Shown here piece after piece: positions 5,382-11,460 of a DNA stretch of 12,917 nucleotides. The stretch covers positions 1 to 12,917 of the forward strand of contig CAIXQT010000312.1 of NCBI GenBank assembly GCA_903921665.1. Reading direction: 5' to 3'. Within the stretch, counting starts at the first letter, position 1, and every line of letters starts with the position of its first letter. Position numbers and translations under genes: made by a program. This stretch comes from an uncultured Opitutia bacterium. GTDB lineage: Bacteria > Verrucomicrobiota > Verrucomicrobiia > Opitutales > UBA953. The notes under the pieces were generated by a model. That model searched no databases, had not been told where the DNA came from, and was given only the letters and a program-made list of their open reading frames with translations.

Positions 5382-6524
5382 TTAGTCCGTCGGAATCTCG
5401 TCCTTGGCGCCGGCTTCGTAGCGCTCGCACCACGACTTGGACCACGAGGCGAAGTCGCCTGCGGCGATGTGCGCGTGGGCCTGGGCCATGAGGTCCTGCA
5501 GGAAGTGGATGTTGTGCAGGGCGAGCAACGTGCCGCCGAGCTGTTCGCCGGCGTGGTGCAGGTGACGCAGATACGCGCGGGAGAAGTGACGGCAGGTATA
5601 GTTATCCATGCCTTCGACCAGCGGACGATGGTCTTCGCGGTAGCGCAGGTGCTTGACGCTGATCGGGCCGTCGGGCGTGAACGCGCCGCCGTGTCGTCCG
5701 ATACGGGTCGGCATCGTGCAGTCGAACATGTCAGCCCCGAGCGCGACCATGCGGAGGAGCTGGGGCGGGGTGCCGACGCCCATGACGTAGCGGGGCTTGT
5801 CCTTGGGCAAGAGCGGCGCGACGAGCCCGACCTGATGGAGCATATGCTCTTCCGGCTCGCCGACGCTGACGCCGCCGATGGCGTGGCCGGGGAAATCGAG
5901 GCCGCCGAGCTCTTCGGCGCAGCGGATGCGAAGGTCGTCGTAGACCGAGCCTTGGTTGATGCAGAAGAGGTGACGGCCCGAGGCGAGGAAGCCGCTGTCC
6001 TTGGCCAACTGGAGCATCTCCTTGGCCCAGCGGATCGAGCGGTTCACCGCGACTTCGCACGAAGCGCGGTCGCAGGGGTAGGGCGGGCACTCGTCGAGCA
6101 CCATCGCGATGTCGGACCCCAGCGCGTCCTGGATGTCGAAGCAGTCCTTCACGTCGAGGAACAGCTTGTTGCCGTCGAGGTGGGAACTGAAATGGATGCC
6201 CTCGTCGGTGATCGTGCGGAGCTTCGCGAGCGAGAAGACCTGGAAGCCGCCGCTGTCCGTCAGGATCGGCTTATCCCAGTGCATGAACTTGTGGAGGCCG
6301 CCGGCGGCGCGGACGATTTCGCGGCCTGGGCGGAGGTTCAGGTGGTAGGTGTTGCTGAGCAGGATCTGGGCGCCCGTCTCGGCGACCTGCTGGGGGGAAA
6401 GTCCTTTCACCGTGGCCTGAGTGCCGACGGGCATGAAGACCGGCGTGCGGACTTCCCCGTGGGGGGTCTTCAGGACGCCGAGGCGCGCGGCCGTGGTCGT
6501 ATCGGTCTTAAGCAGGGTGAACAC
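5382..6524 (-). CDS. tgt: Queuine/preQ1 tRNA-guanine transglycosylase (TGT)
   Basis: TGT replaces guanine 34 of GUN-anticodon tRNAs (Asp, Asn, His, Tyr) with preQ1 on the way to queuosine. The 380-residue protein has the usual bacterial length. It has the general-acid region LTDSGGFQVFSL (D90), DECPPYP (144-150), GGVSVGEPEEHM (217-228) and FDCTMPTRIGRHG (267-279), with D268 as the expected nucleophile. The structural zinc site normally uses three cysteines (C-x-C-x2-C) and a histidine 26 residues after the last. Here the segment is GMDNYTC (305-311), so positions 306 and 308 are Met and Asn and only C311 and H337 remain, with no gap in the alignment. The start is GTG at 6524, with a promoter-like pair immediately before it. 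Other queuosine genes (queA, queC-G) are not in the window. Confidence 0.96.
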   Translation of the reverse strand: MFTLLKTDTTTAARLGVLKTPHGEVRTPVFMPVGTQATVKGLSPQQVAETGAQILLSNTYHLNLRPGREIVRAAGGLHKFMHWDKPILTDSGGFQVFSLAKLRTITDEGIHFSSHLDGNKLFLDVKDCFDIQDALGSDIAMVLDECPPYPCDRASCEVAVNRSIRWAKEMLQLAKDSGFLASGRHLFCINQGSVYDDLRIRCAEELGGLDFPGHAIGGVSVGEPEEHMLHQVGLVAPLLPKDKPRYVMGVGTPPQLLRMVALGADMFDCTMPTRIGRHGGAFTPDGPISVKHLRYREDHRPLVEGMDNYTCRHFSRAYLRHLHHAGEQLGGTLLALHNIHFLQDLMAQAHAHIAAGDFASWSKSWCERYEAGAKDEIPTD

Positions 6525-6530
6525 GGCGGA

Positions 6531-6560
6531 CTAATAGGGGGAGGCGGGGTGGGGTGGCAA
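6531..6560 (-). promoter_or_regulatory. Putative tgt promoter, placed for leaderless transcription
   Basis: On the minus strand, TTGCCA (6560-6555), an 18-bp spacer and TATTAG (6536-6531) are followed by six bases and then the GTG start of tgt (6524-6522). Transcription would begin at or next to the start codon, which fits the lack of a Shine-Dalgarno sequence. Confidence 0.5.
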
Positions 6561-6571
6561 GGACAGGAGTC

Positions 6572-6717
6572 GATGGCTGAATCGATGACAGAGTGCTGAA
6601 TCGATTACAGATCACGGAAGGAGGTCGGGTTGAGATGTCGGCCCGTTACCACGCCGCCCTCTCGATCAGCCCGTTGAATCGTTCTGTCATCTGTCCTCCG
6701 TCATCTACTCAGCCATC
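6572..6717. repeat. 12-bp repeat units in inverted arms (tgt/dihydroorotase gap)
   Basis: GATGGCTGAATC (6572-6583), GATGACAGAGTG (6584-6595) and further CTGAATCGATTACAG-like bases run forward. Bases 6696-6717 carry the inverted counterpart. The arms 6572-6593 and 6696-6717 pair at 19 of 22 positions around a loop of about 100 nt. The unit is the same as at 2510-2557, 10306-10343 and 11514-11561. Here the flanking genes point the same way, so it is not tied to convergent ends. Confidence 0.65.
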
Positions 6718-6728
6718 CGTTTTGCTCT

Positions 6729-8087
6729 TCAACGGCTATTTCCATCGAACGTCAGGCGCATGCCGCGTGGCGCATCCGCGCGGATCTTGCCGTCTTCGAA
6801 GACGCAGACGCCGTTGACGAAGGTACGTTCGATGCTGCTGCCGAAGGTGTGTCCCTCGAGGGGCGACCAGCCGCATTGGTAGAGCAGCCCGGCCTTGGTC
6901 ACGGGCTGTGGCTTGTTCGGGTCCACCACGACGAGGTCGGCCCAGTAGCCTTCGCGGATGAAGCCGCGCTGCTCGACGCCGAAGAGGACGGCGGGAGCAT
7001 GGCAGGCGCGCTCGACGGCGGTCTCGAGCGTGAAGGCGCCCTGCTTGGCCAGATCCATGAGCACCTGCAGCGAATGCTGGACGAGCGGCAGACCGGACGG
7101 GGCCTTGAAGTAGGACTGCGATTTTTCCTGCCACGTGTGCGGGGCATGGTCGGTCGCGATGACGTCGATGACGCCGGCGGCCACGGCCGCACGCACGGCG
7201 GCTCGGTCAGCGGATGTCTTGATCGCCGGGTTGCATTTGATCTGGTGGCCCAGACGTGCGTAGTCCTCTTCGGCGAACCAGAGGTGATGCACGCAGGCTT
7301 CGGCGGTCAGGCGCTTGCCCTTGAGCGGCGCGGCGCTGAAGAGCGAGAGCTCCTTCGCGGTGGTGATGTGCAGGATGTGCAGGCGCGCGTCATGGCGCTT
7401 GGCCAGTTCGGCGGCCATCGACGAAGACGCGTAGCAGGCATCGGCGGAGCGGATACGAGGGTGCTCGCCGGCGGGCACGTCTTCGCCCCACTTGGCTTTG
7501 GCGGCGGCTTCGGCGGCCTTGATCGTCGGGGTGTCCTCGCAATGGGTCAGGATGATCGTGGGCGAGTGGCGGAAGATCCCTTCGAGCGTCGCGGCGGCGT
7601 CGACGAGCATGTCGCCGGTCGAAGAGCCCATGAAGACTTTGACCCCGCAGACCTTGCGGGGATCGGTCGCTTTCACGGCTTCGAGGTTGGTATTGGTCGC
7701 GCCGAAGAAGAAGGAGTAGTTGGCGACGGAGGTGGCGGCGCCGATGGCGTATTTCTTCTCGAGTTCCTCGTGCGTCGTGGCCGTAGGGTTCGTATTCGGC
7801 ATCTCCATGAACGACGTCACGCCGCCGGCGACGGCCGCGCGGGCCTCGCTGGCGATGCAGGCCTTGTGGGTCAGGCCGGGTTCGCGGAAATGCACCTGGT
7901 CGTCGATGAGGCCGGGGAGCAGCAGCTTGCCGGTCAGGTCATATTCACGGTCGGCCTTGGTGCCGGCGGGAATTATGCCGATGCGCTCGATGCGACCGGC
8001 ACGCAGGAGGACGTCGGCGCGGAAGCGACGTCCTTCGTTGATGAGTTCAGCGTTACGGAGGACGATGGTGTCCATGGGCGTGGTCAT
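6729..8087 (-). CDS. pyrC: Dihydroorotase (Bacteroidetes-type, amidohydrolase family)
   Basis: Dihydroorotase cyclises N-carbamoyl-aspartate to dihydroorotate, the third step of UMP synthesis. The 452-residue protein has the amidohydrolase layout. A small beta domain is followed by the barrel entry IDDQVHFREPGLTHK (61-75), GGVTSFMEMPNTNPT (88-102), the expected carboxylated lysine K150 in GVKVFMGSSTG, THCED (H182), LHILHITT (H240) and the catalytic ATDHAPH (D313). The first metal histidine of the usual H-x-H is Gln64. As I recall, DDQVHFREPGLTHK is typical of Bacteroidetes dihydroorotases, so it is probably a subfamily trait. Allantoinase or hydantoinase is less likely given MPNTNPT and FREPG. 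The start may be M1 (8087) or M5 (8075), and M5 fits the family better. The next gene upstream ends 41 bp before it, so the two are probably cotranscribed. Confidence 0.88.
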   Translation of the reverse strand: MTTPMDTIVLRNAELINEGRRFRADVLLRAGRIERIGIIPAGTKADREYDLTGKLLLPGLIDDQVHFREPGLTHKACIASEARAAVAGGVTSFMEMPNTNPTATTHEELEKKYAIGAATSVANYSFFFGATNTNLEAVKATDPRKVCGVKVFMGSSTGDMLVDAAATLEGIFRHSPTIILTHCEDTPTIKAAEAAAKAKWGEDVPAGEHPRIRSADACYASSSMAAELAKRHDARLHILHITTAKELSLFSAAPLKGKRLTAEACVHHLWFAEEDYARLGHQIKCNPAIKTSADRAAVRAAVAAGVIDVIATDHAPHTWQEKSQSYFKAPSGLPLVQHSLQVLMDLAKQGAFTLETAVERACHAPAVLFGVEQRGFIREGYWADLVVVDPNKPQPVTKAGLLYQCGWSPLEGHTFGSSIERTFVNGVCVFEDGKIRADAPRGMRLTFDGNSR

Positions 8088-8128
8088 TCAGACCCAAACC
8101 CCGTCCACCGCAAACGGGAAACTTCGAA

Positions 8129-8629
8129 TCAACCCGAGATCTTCACCATGTCCGGAAGGTCGGCCTTCTTGACGCCTTCCGGGTTGATGTTGACGGCGGA
8201 CACGCGGAACTGGGCTCCGCGCTTGTGATTGAACTTCAGGATGAAATTGGTGACGAGCAAGTTGTCGGACGGGTAGAGCTCGGCCTTACGGGCTACCATG
8301 GTGGTGACGAGTTCTTCGACCTGCTCCGCGGTGGCGCCCGGGAGCTTGGCGAGCGTGGCCTTGGCTTCCTTGATCTTGGCTTCGCCCTCGATGGCGGCGT
8401 TCCAGATGAGGATGGCGACGTTCATGGCGCCCTTGGCGGCGGTATGGTTGCCGCCGGCCTGTTCGAGGATCGGCTGGGCGAAGGCGATCAGCTTGTCGGG
8501 GAGATTGGGTTCGCGCGGGGTGGTGTCGACCGGGGTAGGCTCGGGGCGGGCGAAGTCGCGCACGATTGCGCGGGGCTTGTTGTTGCCGAAAGCGCCGGTG
8601 GTCTTGCGGCGGGAATGGGGGGAGGCCAT
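8129..8629 (-). CDS. Conserved hypothetical protein, 166 aa
   Basis: The start chosen is MASPHSRRK at 8629. The frame extends to 8677, but those 16 residues (MPRAPHRLPYQ...) look non-coding. The first 50 residues are basic, proline-rich and probably disordered. From about residue 45 the sequence is helical, with LIAFAQPILEQAGG, AMNVAILIWNAAIEGEAKI and VEELVTTMVARKAELYPSDN. It ends with a short beta part (VTNFILKFNHKRGAQFRVSA). The A-x-x-x-A-x-x-x-WN helix followed by RK-x-x-L-(F/Y)P-x-D and a basic strand reminds me of small uncharacterised bacterial proteins, but I cannot name the family or a function. There is no signal peptide or membrane segment. It lies 41 bp upstream of the dihydroorotase gene on the same strand and probably leads that transcript. 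Confidence 0.75.
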   Translation of the reverse strand: MASPHSRRKTTGAFGNNKPRAIVRDFARPEPTPVDTTPREPNLPDKLIAFAQPILEQAGGNHTAAKGAMNVAILIWNAAIEGEAKIKEAKATLAKLPGATAEQVEELVTTMVARKAELYPSDNLLVTNFILKFNHKRGAQFRVSAVNINPEGVKKADLPDMVKISG

Positions 8630-8747
8630 TGGAAAAGGATGTACCTGATAGGGAAGCCTGTGCGGTGCCCTCGGCAAGCCCTTTCCCCTTGGGCGTCCCT
8701 TGACACCCCGCCCCGAGCACGCCAGCCTGCCCCTACCGCCACCTGCC

Positions 8748-9269
8748 GTGTCCGATTACAGCGAAGTCATCCGCGCCCATCGCCGCGACCATCTCGCGAA
8801 GCCGAATTCGCTGCCTACCGGCGTCCACCGCTACTTCGAGAGCACGGTGTTGCCGCTGCCGGTCGAGCAAGTCTTCGATTTCTTCTCCAAGGCCGAGAAC
8901 CTCCAGGCGATCACGCCGCCGGAACTTAGCTTCCGGATCAAGACGCCGCTCCCGATCGTGATGAGGCAGGGCGCCTTGATCGATTATGACCTGAAGATGA
9001 GCGGCGTGCCTTTCGGTTGGCGCACGCGCATCACCCACTGGGAGCCGCCCTACGCTTTCGCCGATGAGCAGATCAAGGGCCCTTACGCCGTCTGGTTCCA
9101 CACGCACACGTTCGCCGACGAAGGTGGTCGTACGCGCATGGACGATGAGGTGCTCTATAAGCTGCCGCTCTGGCCGCTGGGCGAGGTCGCCTATCCGTTC
9201 GTGAAGTCGAAGGTCGAGCGCATCTTTCGCTACCGACGCGCGAAGATCCGCGAGATCTTGGGTTGCTAG
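8748..9269 (+). CDS. SRPBCC-superfamily ligand-binding protein (polyketide cyclase-like)
   Basis: SRPBCC (START/Bet v1-like) proteins have a helix-grip fold with a deep hydrophobic pocket, and their ligands are mostly unknown. This one has 173 residues from the GTG at 8748. The fold runs from YFESTVLPLPVEQVFDFFS (about 30-48), the first strand and helix, through LQAITPPELSFRIKTP, IDYDLKMSGVPFGWRTRITH and WEPPYAFADEQIKGPYAVW, to the C-terminal helix VKSKVERIFRYRRAKI. The pattern W-R-T-x-I-x-x-W-E-P-P, then GPYA-x-W-x-H-x-H-x-F, marks a subgroup often annotated as SRPBCC or cell-division-inhibitor-like, without a proven role. The frame stays open to a TTG at 8700, but those residues are proline-rich and lack family resemblance. 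It is divergent from the hypothetical gene at 8629 and convergent with the ThuA-like gene. Confidence 0.88.
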   Translation: MSDYSEVIRAHRRDHLAKPNSLPTGVHRYFESTVLPLPVEQVFDFFSKAENLQAITPPELSFRIKTPLPIVMRQGALIDYDLKMSGVPFGWRTRITHWEPPYAFADEQIKGPYAVWFHTHTFADEGGRTRMDDEVLYKLPLWPLGEVAYPFVKSKVERIFRYRRAKIREILGC

Positions 9270-9276
9270 GCCTACT

Positions 9277-9387
9277 AGGGCTAGGGCCAGCGCTAGGATT
9301 AAACAAGGTCACGAGCCCAGAAGTGGTCGTGCCTAATTTGGACAGGCTCTGCTAATTAGTGCTTCAGCTAGCCCCAGCCCTAGCCCT
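9277..9387. repeat. Inverted GGGCTA-rich arms between convergent genes
   Basis: Bases 9277-9296 (AGGGCTAGGGCCAGCGCTAG) pair with 9368-9387 (CTAGCCCCAGCCCTAGCCCT) at 17 of 20 positions. Each arm is itself a degenerate hexamer run of the GGGCTA type. The 71-nt loop holds two AT-rich ATTAG-type motifs. It occupies the gap between the 3' ends of the SRPBCC and ThuA-like genes and may act as a bidirectional terminator. Confidence 0.6.
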
Positions 9388-9399
9388 GGCCCTTCCTGC

Positions 9400-10215
9400 T
9401 CACTTCTTCGCTTCGGGCGGAGGGGGCGGGCAGTCCGGCAGCATCGCGCGGGCTTCGAAAGCCGCGAGGTCGGTCCTTCGGCCGGACCATGCGATGCCGC
9501 GGATGAGCAGGCTCTTCACGTCCGGGCGGCTGAAATTGACGTAGGTGTGGCCGGGGATGAAGACGAACGCCCGTTGGGCGCCGGCTTTTTCATAAGTCCA
9601 GATCTGGGTCTGTGCTTCGAAGCCATCGCCTTTCTTCTTCGGCGTGGGGGCGGTCGCCAGCGGGTGGATGTCGTCGCGGAGATCCATGTCGTAGTAGATC
9701 TCATCCTTCATGCCGAAGTCCGCGATGTCCTTCGAGATGCCGTGGGTCTTGTCGACGAACTTGAGTTCCATGGGACCTTCGCGCCACTTGGTGACCTTCT
9801 GGCGCCAGGAACCGCCGACGAGGTCCTTATAGAAATCGGCGGACGCGTTGTTGCCGGCCACGGCGCCGGCGTGGATCACGACGAAGCTGCCGCCGCGGGC
9901 CGCGAACTTTTCGACCCGGCTCTTCTCGTCGGGCTTGAAGTCGCCGCCACCTTGGCGGTGGATGACGAGCACGTCGGTGCGGCCGAGTTCTTCGTCAGAC
10001 GGGAAGGTCTGCACGCCTTTATCATCCGCGTCGCCGACGGATACCTTCATGCCGGCGGCGTTGAGCAGCGGGCGCCAGTCGCGGGCGAAGGCCGGGTGGT
10101 CGTGGTCGCCCGGGCCGTGGGTCTTCGGGCCGCAGCGGAGGAACACGCGGAGCGGGGCGGGGGCATCGGCGGCGAAGACCGTGACGAACGCGAGCAGGGG
10201 CAGGAGGCAGCGCAT
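9400..10215 (-). CDS. Secreted ThuA-like domain protein
   Basis: ThuA-like proteins have a class I glutamine-amidotransferase-like fold and are abundant in Verrucomicrobia and Planctomycetes, usually near carbohydrate catabolism. Their reaction is not settled. The protein has 271 residues from the ATG at 10215 (MRCLLPLLAFVTVFAADAPA). The hydrophobic run 3-14 with A-x-A near 15-17 is a signal peptide, so it should be exported. The domain shows KTHGPGDHDHPAFARDW (31-47), TDVLVIHRQGG (80-90), RGGSFVVIHAGA (107-118), DEIYYDMDLR (171-180) and RAFVFIPGHTYVNF (215-228). The tail is proline-rich (PDCPPPPPEAKK). The frame continues nine codons upstream, but those lack a signal-peptide shape and run into the GTGCAAAG repeat. 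No sugar-use genes are adjacent. Confidence 0.88.
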   Translation of the reverse strand: MRCLLPLLAFVTVFAADAPAPLRVFLRCGPKTHGPGDHDHPAFARDWRPLLNAAGMKVSVGDADDKGVQTFPSDEELGRTDVLVIHRQGGGDFKPDEKSRVEKFAARGGSFVVIHAGAVAGNNASADFYKDLVGGSWRQKVTKWREGPMELKFVDKTHGISKDIADFGMKDEIYYDMDLRDDIHPLATAPTPKKKGDGFEAQTQIWTYEKAGAQRAFVFIPGHTYVNFSRPDVKSLLIRGIAWSGRRTDLAAFEARAMLPDCPPPPPEAKK

Positions 10216-10228
10216 GGGGGAAGATTGA

Positions 10229-10260
10229 GTGCAAAGGTGCAAAAGTGCAAAGGTGTAGAA
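10229..10260 (+). repeat. GTGCAAAG octamer tandem run (left arm of inverted repeat)
   Basis: Four units in 8-bp register are GTGCAAAG, GTGCAAAA, GTGCAAAG and a decayed GTGTAGAA. The reverse complement appears at 10613-10628 and 10646-10661. The perfect shared core is GTGCAAAAGTGCAAAGGTG (10237-10255), matched by 10610-10628. The run lies 14 bp upstream of the ThuA-like ATG, and its TTGCAC could serve as that gene's -35. Confidence 0.65.
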
Positions 10261-10261
10261 A

Positions 10262-10289
10262 GGGGTAGGGGTAGGGGTGGGAGCGGGGG
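10262..10289 (+). other. G-quadruplex-forming motif
   Basis: Five G-runs lie at 10262-10265, 10268-10271, 10274-10277, 10279-10281 and 10285-10289, with loops of 2, 2, 1 and 3 nt. This meets the usual intramolecular quadruplex pattern easily. The G-rich strand is the template strand for the ThuA-like gene, 47 bp upstream of its start codon. The first part is a GGGGTA hexamer repeat. Confidence 0.6.
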
Positions 10290-10305
10290 TAGTACGGGTT
10301 GATTA

Positions 10306-10343
10306 GATGACTGAATCGATGACAGAGGACAGATGGCAGAATC
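10306..10343 (+). repeat. 12-bp repeat, three units
   Basis: GATGACTGAATC (10306-10317), GATGACAGAGGA (10318-10329) and, after two extra bases, GATGGCAGAATC (10332-10343). The first unit equals the consensus deduced from the other three sites. No inverted partner is seen nearby. Confidence 0.65.
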
Positions 10344-10427
10344 CCGCACCCGTACCTGAACCTGAACACCCGAACCTGGTACCCGACGGCCGAGACCTGA
10401 GACCTGAAAGAAATGCCCGCAGCCAAT

Positions 10428-10452
10428 CATCCGGTTTCCGGTCTCCCTTTGA
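10428..10452 (+). repeat. Third copy of the CCGGTTTCCGGTCTCCCT repeat
   Basis: The 25 bp match the tgt-distal arm at 5290-5314 (reverse complement) with one mismatch, and the arm at 5346-5371 apart from one extra C. As at the other site, it lies close to a 125-bp GGTAGGG element, here 20 bp away. Confidence 0.65.
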
Positions 10453-10471
10453 GTGACATGCCCTGTCTTGG

Positions 10472-10596
10472 GGTAGGGATGCGATTGCTATCGCATCCGT
10501 TCGAAGGCGCGATCGAGAGGTAATCGGCTCTTAGCCAGTCCTTTTAAAGCCCAGCGTAGCTTGGCGAACGGACGTGATGGCAATCACGTCCCTACC
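10472..10596 (-). repeat. 125-bp GGTAGGG palindromic element, copy B (four-way junction)
   Basis: The 32-bp ends are inverted repeats (10472-10503 and 10565-10596). GGTAG pairs with CTACC at the outside. The left hairpin is GGATGCGAT, loop TGCT, ATCGCATCC, and the right hairpin is GGACGTGAT, loop GGCA, ATCACGTCC. GTTCG (10499-10503) pairs with CGAAC (10565-10569) and encloses a 61-nt domain. Two stem positions differ between the ends and both differences are compensated on the other strand of the stem. Strand is given relative to copy A. Confidence 0.78.
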
Positions 10597-10609
10597 TCAG
10601 GCATCGCCT

Positions 10610-10661
10610 CACCTTTGCACTTTTGCACAGGCGCCTAAGGCTCCGATTTGCACCTTTGCAC
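10610..10661 (-). repeat. CTTTGCAC octamers (right arm of inverted repeat)
   Basis: CTTTGCAC and TTTTGCAC (10613-10628), then ATTTGCAC and CTTTGCAC (10646-10661), separated by AGGCGCCT-containing sequence. This is the inverted counterpart of 10229-10260 and ends 21 bp before the serB stop on the plus strand. Confidence 0.65.
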
Positions 10662-10682
10662 CTGTATCTACTTGCCTGTCTC

Positions 10683-11324
10683 TCAGCCTGCCACGCCCGG
10701 CAATTCCGCCAGCGAGGTGATGAACGCATCGGCTCCGGCCTTGACCTTGGCGCGGACGGCGTAGCGGCCGAAACCGATGACCTTGTCGGCGTCGCCCTTG
10801 ACCTCGAGGTCGCTGGCGCCGTCGCCGACCATGACGACGTGCGTGGCCTGATGTTCGGCTCGCAGGCGGCGGGCGATGACGTTCTTGCCCCTCGACCGGC
10901 AGGTCGGGCAGGACTCGTCGAAGCCGGCATAAGAGCCGTCGGCGTTGAAACGGAGGATCACCGCTTCGACGCGGTCGATGCCGAGGTAAGCGGCGAGGGG
11001 GAGGATGGCCTGGGTGAAGCCGCCGCTGACGATGGCGATCTTCCAGCCGGCGGCGCGGAGCTGGTCCAGCGTGGCTTTCGCGGTGGGCTCGACCGTCGCG
11101 ATGTACTTCGCCCCGATCGCCTCGAGTTCGGCCTTGGTCGGCTTGATGATGTCGAGGCGCTTGGCGAAGATGGCCTCCATCGGCGTACCACCATCCATGG
11201 CCGCGTTGGTCATGTCTTCGACGGCCTTGAAGGTCTCCGGCCCGCGTAGGCGGCCCAGCTCGTCGATCCCTTCGATGGAAGAGAGGGTCGAATCACAGTC
11301 GAGGAGCAGAAGCTTCGTGGCCAC
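10683..11324 (-). CDS. serB: Phosphoserine phosphatase, HAD family, metazoan-like
   Basis: SerB removes phosphate from O-phospho-L-serine in the last step of serine synthesis. The 213-residue protein has the four HAD motifs: LLLLDCDST (5-13, nucleophile D9 and acid D11), VSGGF (99-103, S100), the lysine K147 in RSRGKN, and GDGASD (167-172, D168 and D172). EGIDELGR (18-25) is the cap-domain substrate motif. The order EGIDEL, then AGFDE-x-x-PT (133-141), then IGFG (183-186) resembles human PSPH more than E. coli SerB, and the N-terminal regulatory domain of E. coli SerB is absent. Unusually, PT is embedded in C139-P-T-C142. The start is GTG at 11324, with a promoter-like pair five bases upstream. 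Another HAD phosphatase with a related substrate cannot be excluded. Confidence 0.9.
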   Translation of the reverse strand: MATKLLLLDCDSTLSSIEGIDELGRLRGPETFKAVEDMTNAAMDGGTPMEAIFAKRLDIIKPTKAELEAIGAKYIATVEPTAKATLDQLRAAGWKIAIVSGGFTQAILPLAAYLGIDRVEAVILRFNADGSYAGFDESCPTCRSRGKNVIARRLRAEHQATHVVMVGDGASDLEVKGDADKVIGFGRYAVRAKVKAGADAFITSLAELPGVAG

Positions 11325-11329
11325 GCGGG

Positions 11330-11358
11330 ACTAGAAGCAGAGGATAGGGGGAGGGCAA
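11330..11358 (-). promoter_or_regulatory. Putative serB promoter, placed for leaderless transcription
   Basis: On the minus strand, TTGCCC (11358-11353), a 17-bp spacer and TCTAGT (11335-11330) are followed by five bases and the GTG start of serB (11324-11322). Spacing is ideal, and the -10 matches consensus at four of six positions. There is no Shine-Dalgarno sequence. Confidence 0.42.
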
Positions 11359-11375
11359 GGGCGGAGAGTGCCGGA

Positions 11376-11403
11376 GAGTATGGAGTATCGAGTATGGAGT
11401 ATG
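11376..11403 (+). repeat. GAGTATG heptamer, four perfect-register copies
   Basis: GAGTATG, GAGTATC, GAGTATG and GAGTATG follow one another without interruption, with a single base difference. The array lies 52 bp upstream of serB on its template side. Replication slippage could change copy number. Confidence 0.75.
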
Positions 11404-11460
11404 GGGGAGGATGCGTGGTGCCTTTGTTAAACGAGTGGGTCGATGTCTGGATTTCGTTTC

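Larger units (their letters stand above)
10216..10682. other. 467-bp gene-free region holding at least six repeat types
   Basis: Between the ThuA-like start and the serB stop lie a GTGCAAAG octamer run (10229-10260), a G-quadruplex motif (10262-10289), 12-bp repeat units (10306-10343), an ACCTGAA-rich hexamer stretch (about 10351-10410), a single CCGGTTTCCGGTCTCCCT copy (10428-10452), the 125-bp GGTAGGG element copy B (10472-10596), and inverted CTTTGCAC octamers (10610-10661). A perfect 19-bp inverted repeat (10237-10255 with 10610-10628) encloses most of it. I see no gene in it. Confidence 0.75.

Noticed and set aside
5325..6599. 424-codon open frame on the plus strand over tgt
   Set aside because: tgt on the other strand is unmistakable. 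This frame starts in a repeat hairpin and has the skewed V/A/E/G composition of an antisense frame.
6849..8228. 459-codon open frame on the plus strand over the dihydroorotase gene
   Set aside because: Antisense to a complete enzyme and running into the next gene, with no recognisable domain.
8700..8747. TTG start for the SRPBCC gene, or TTGACA at 8700-8705 as its -35
   Set aside because: As coding sequence it adds a proline-rich leader with no family match. As a -35 it has no acceptable -10 at 16-18 bp (CAGCCT at 8723-8728).
10216..10682. CRISPR array
   Set aside because: Repeats are short, differ from one another, and have no uniform spacers. No cas gene is present.
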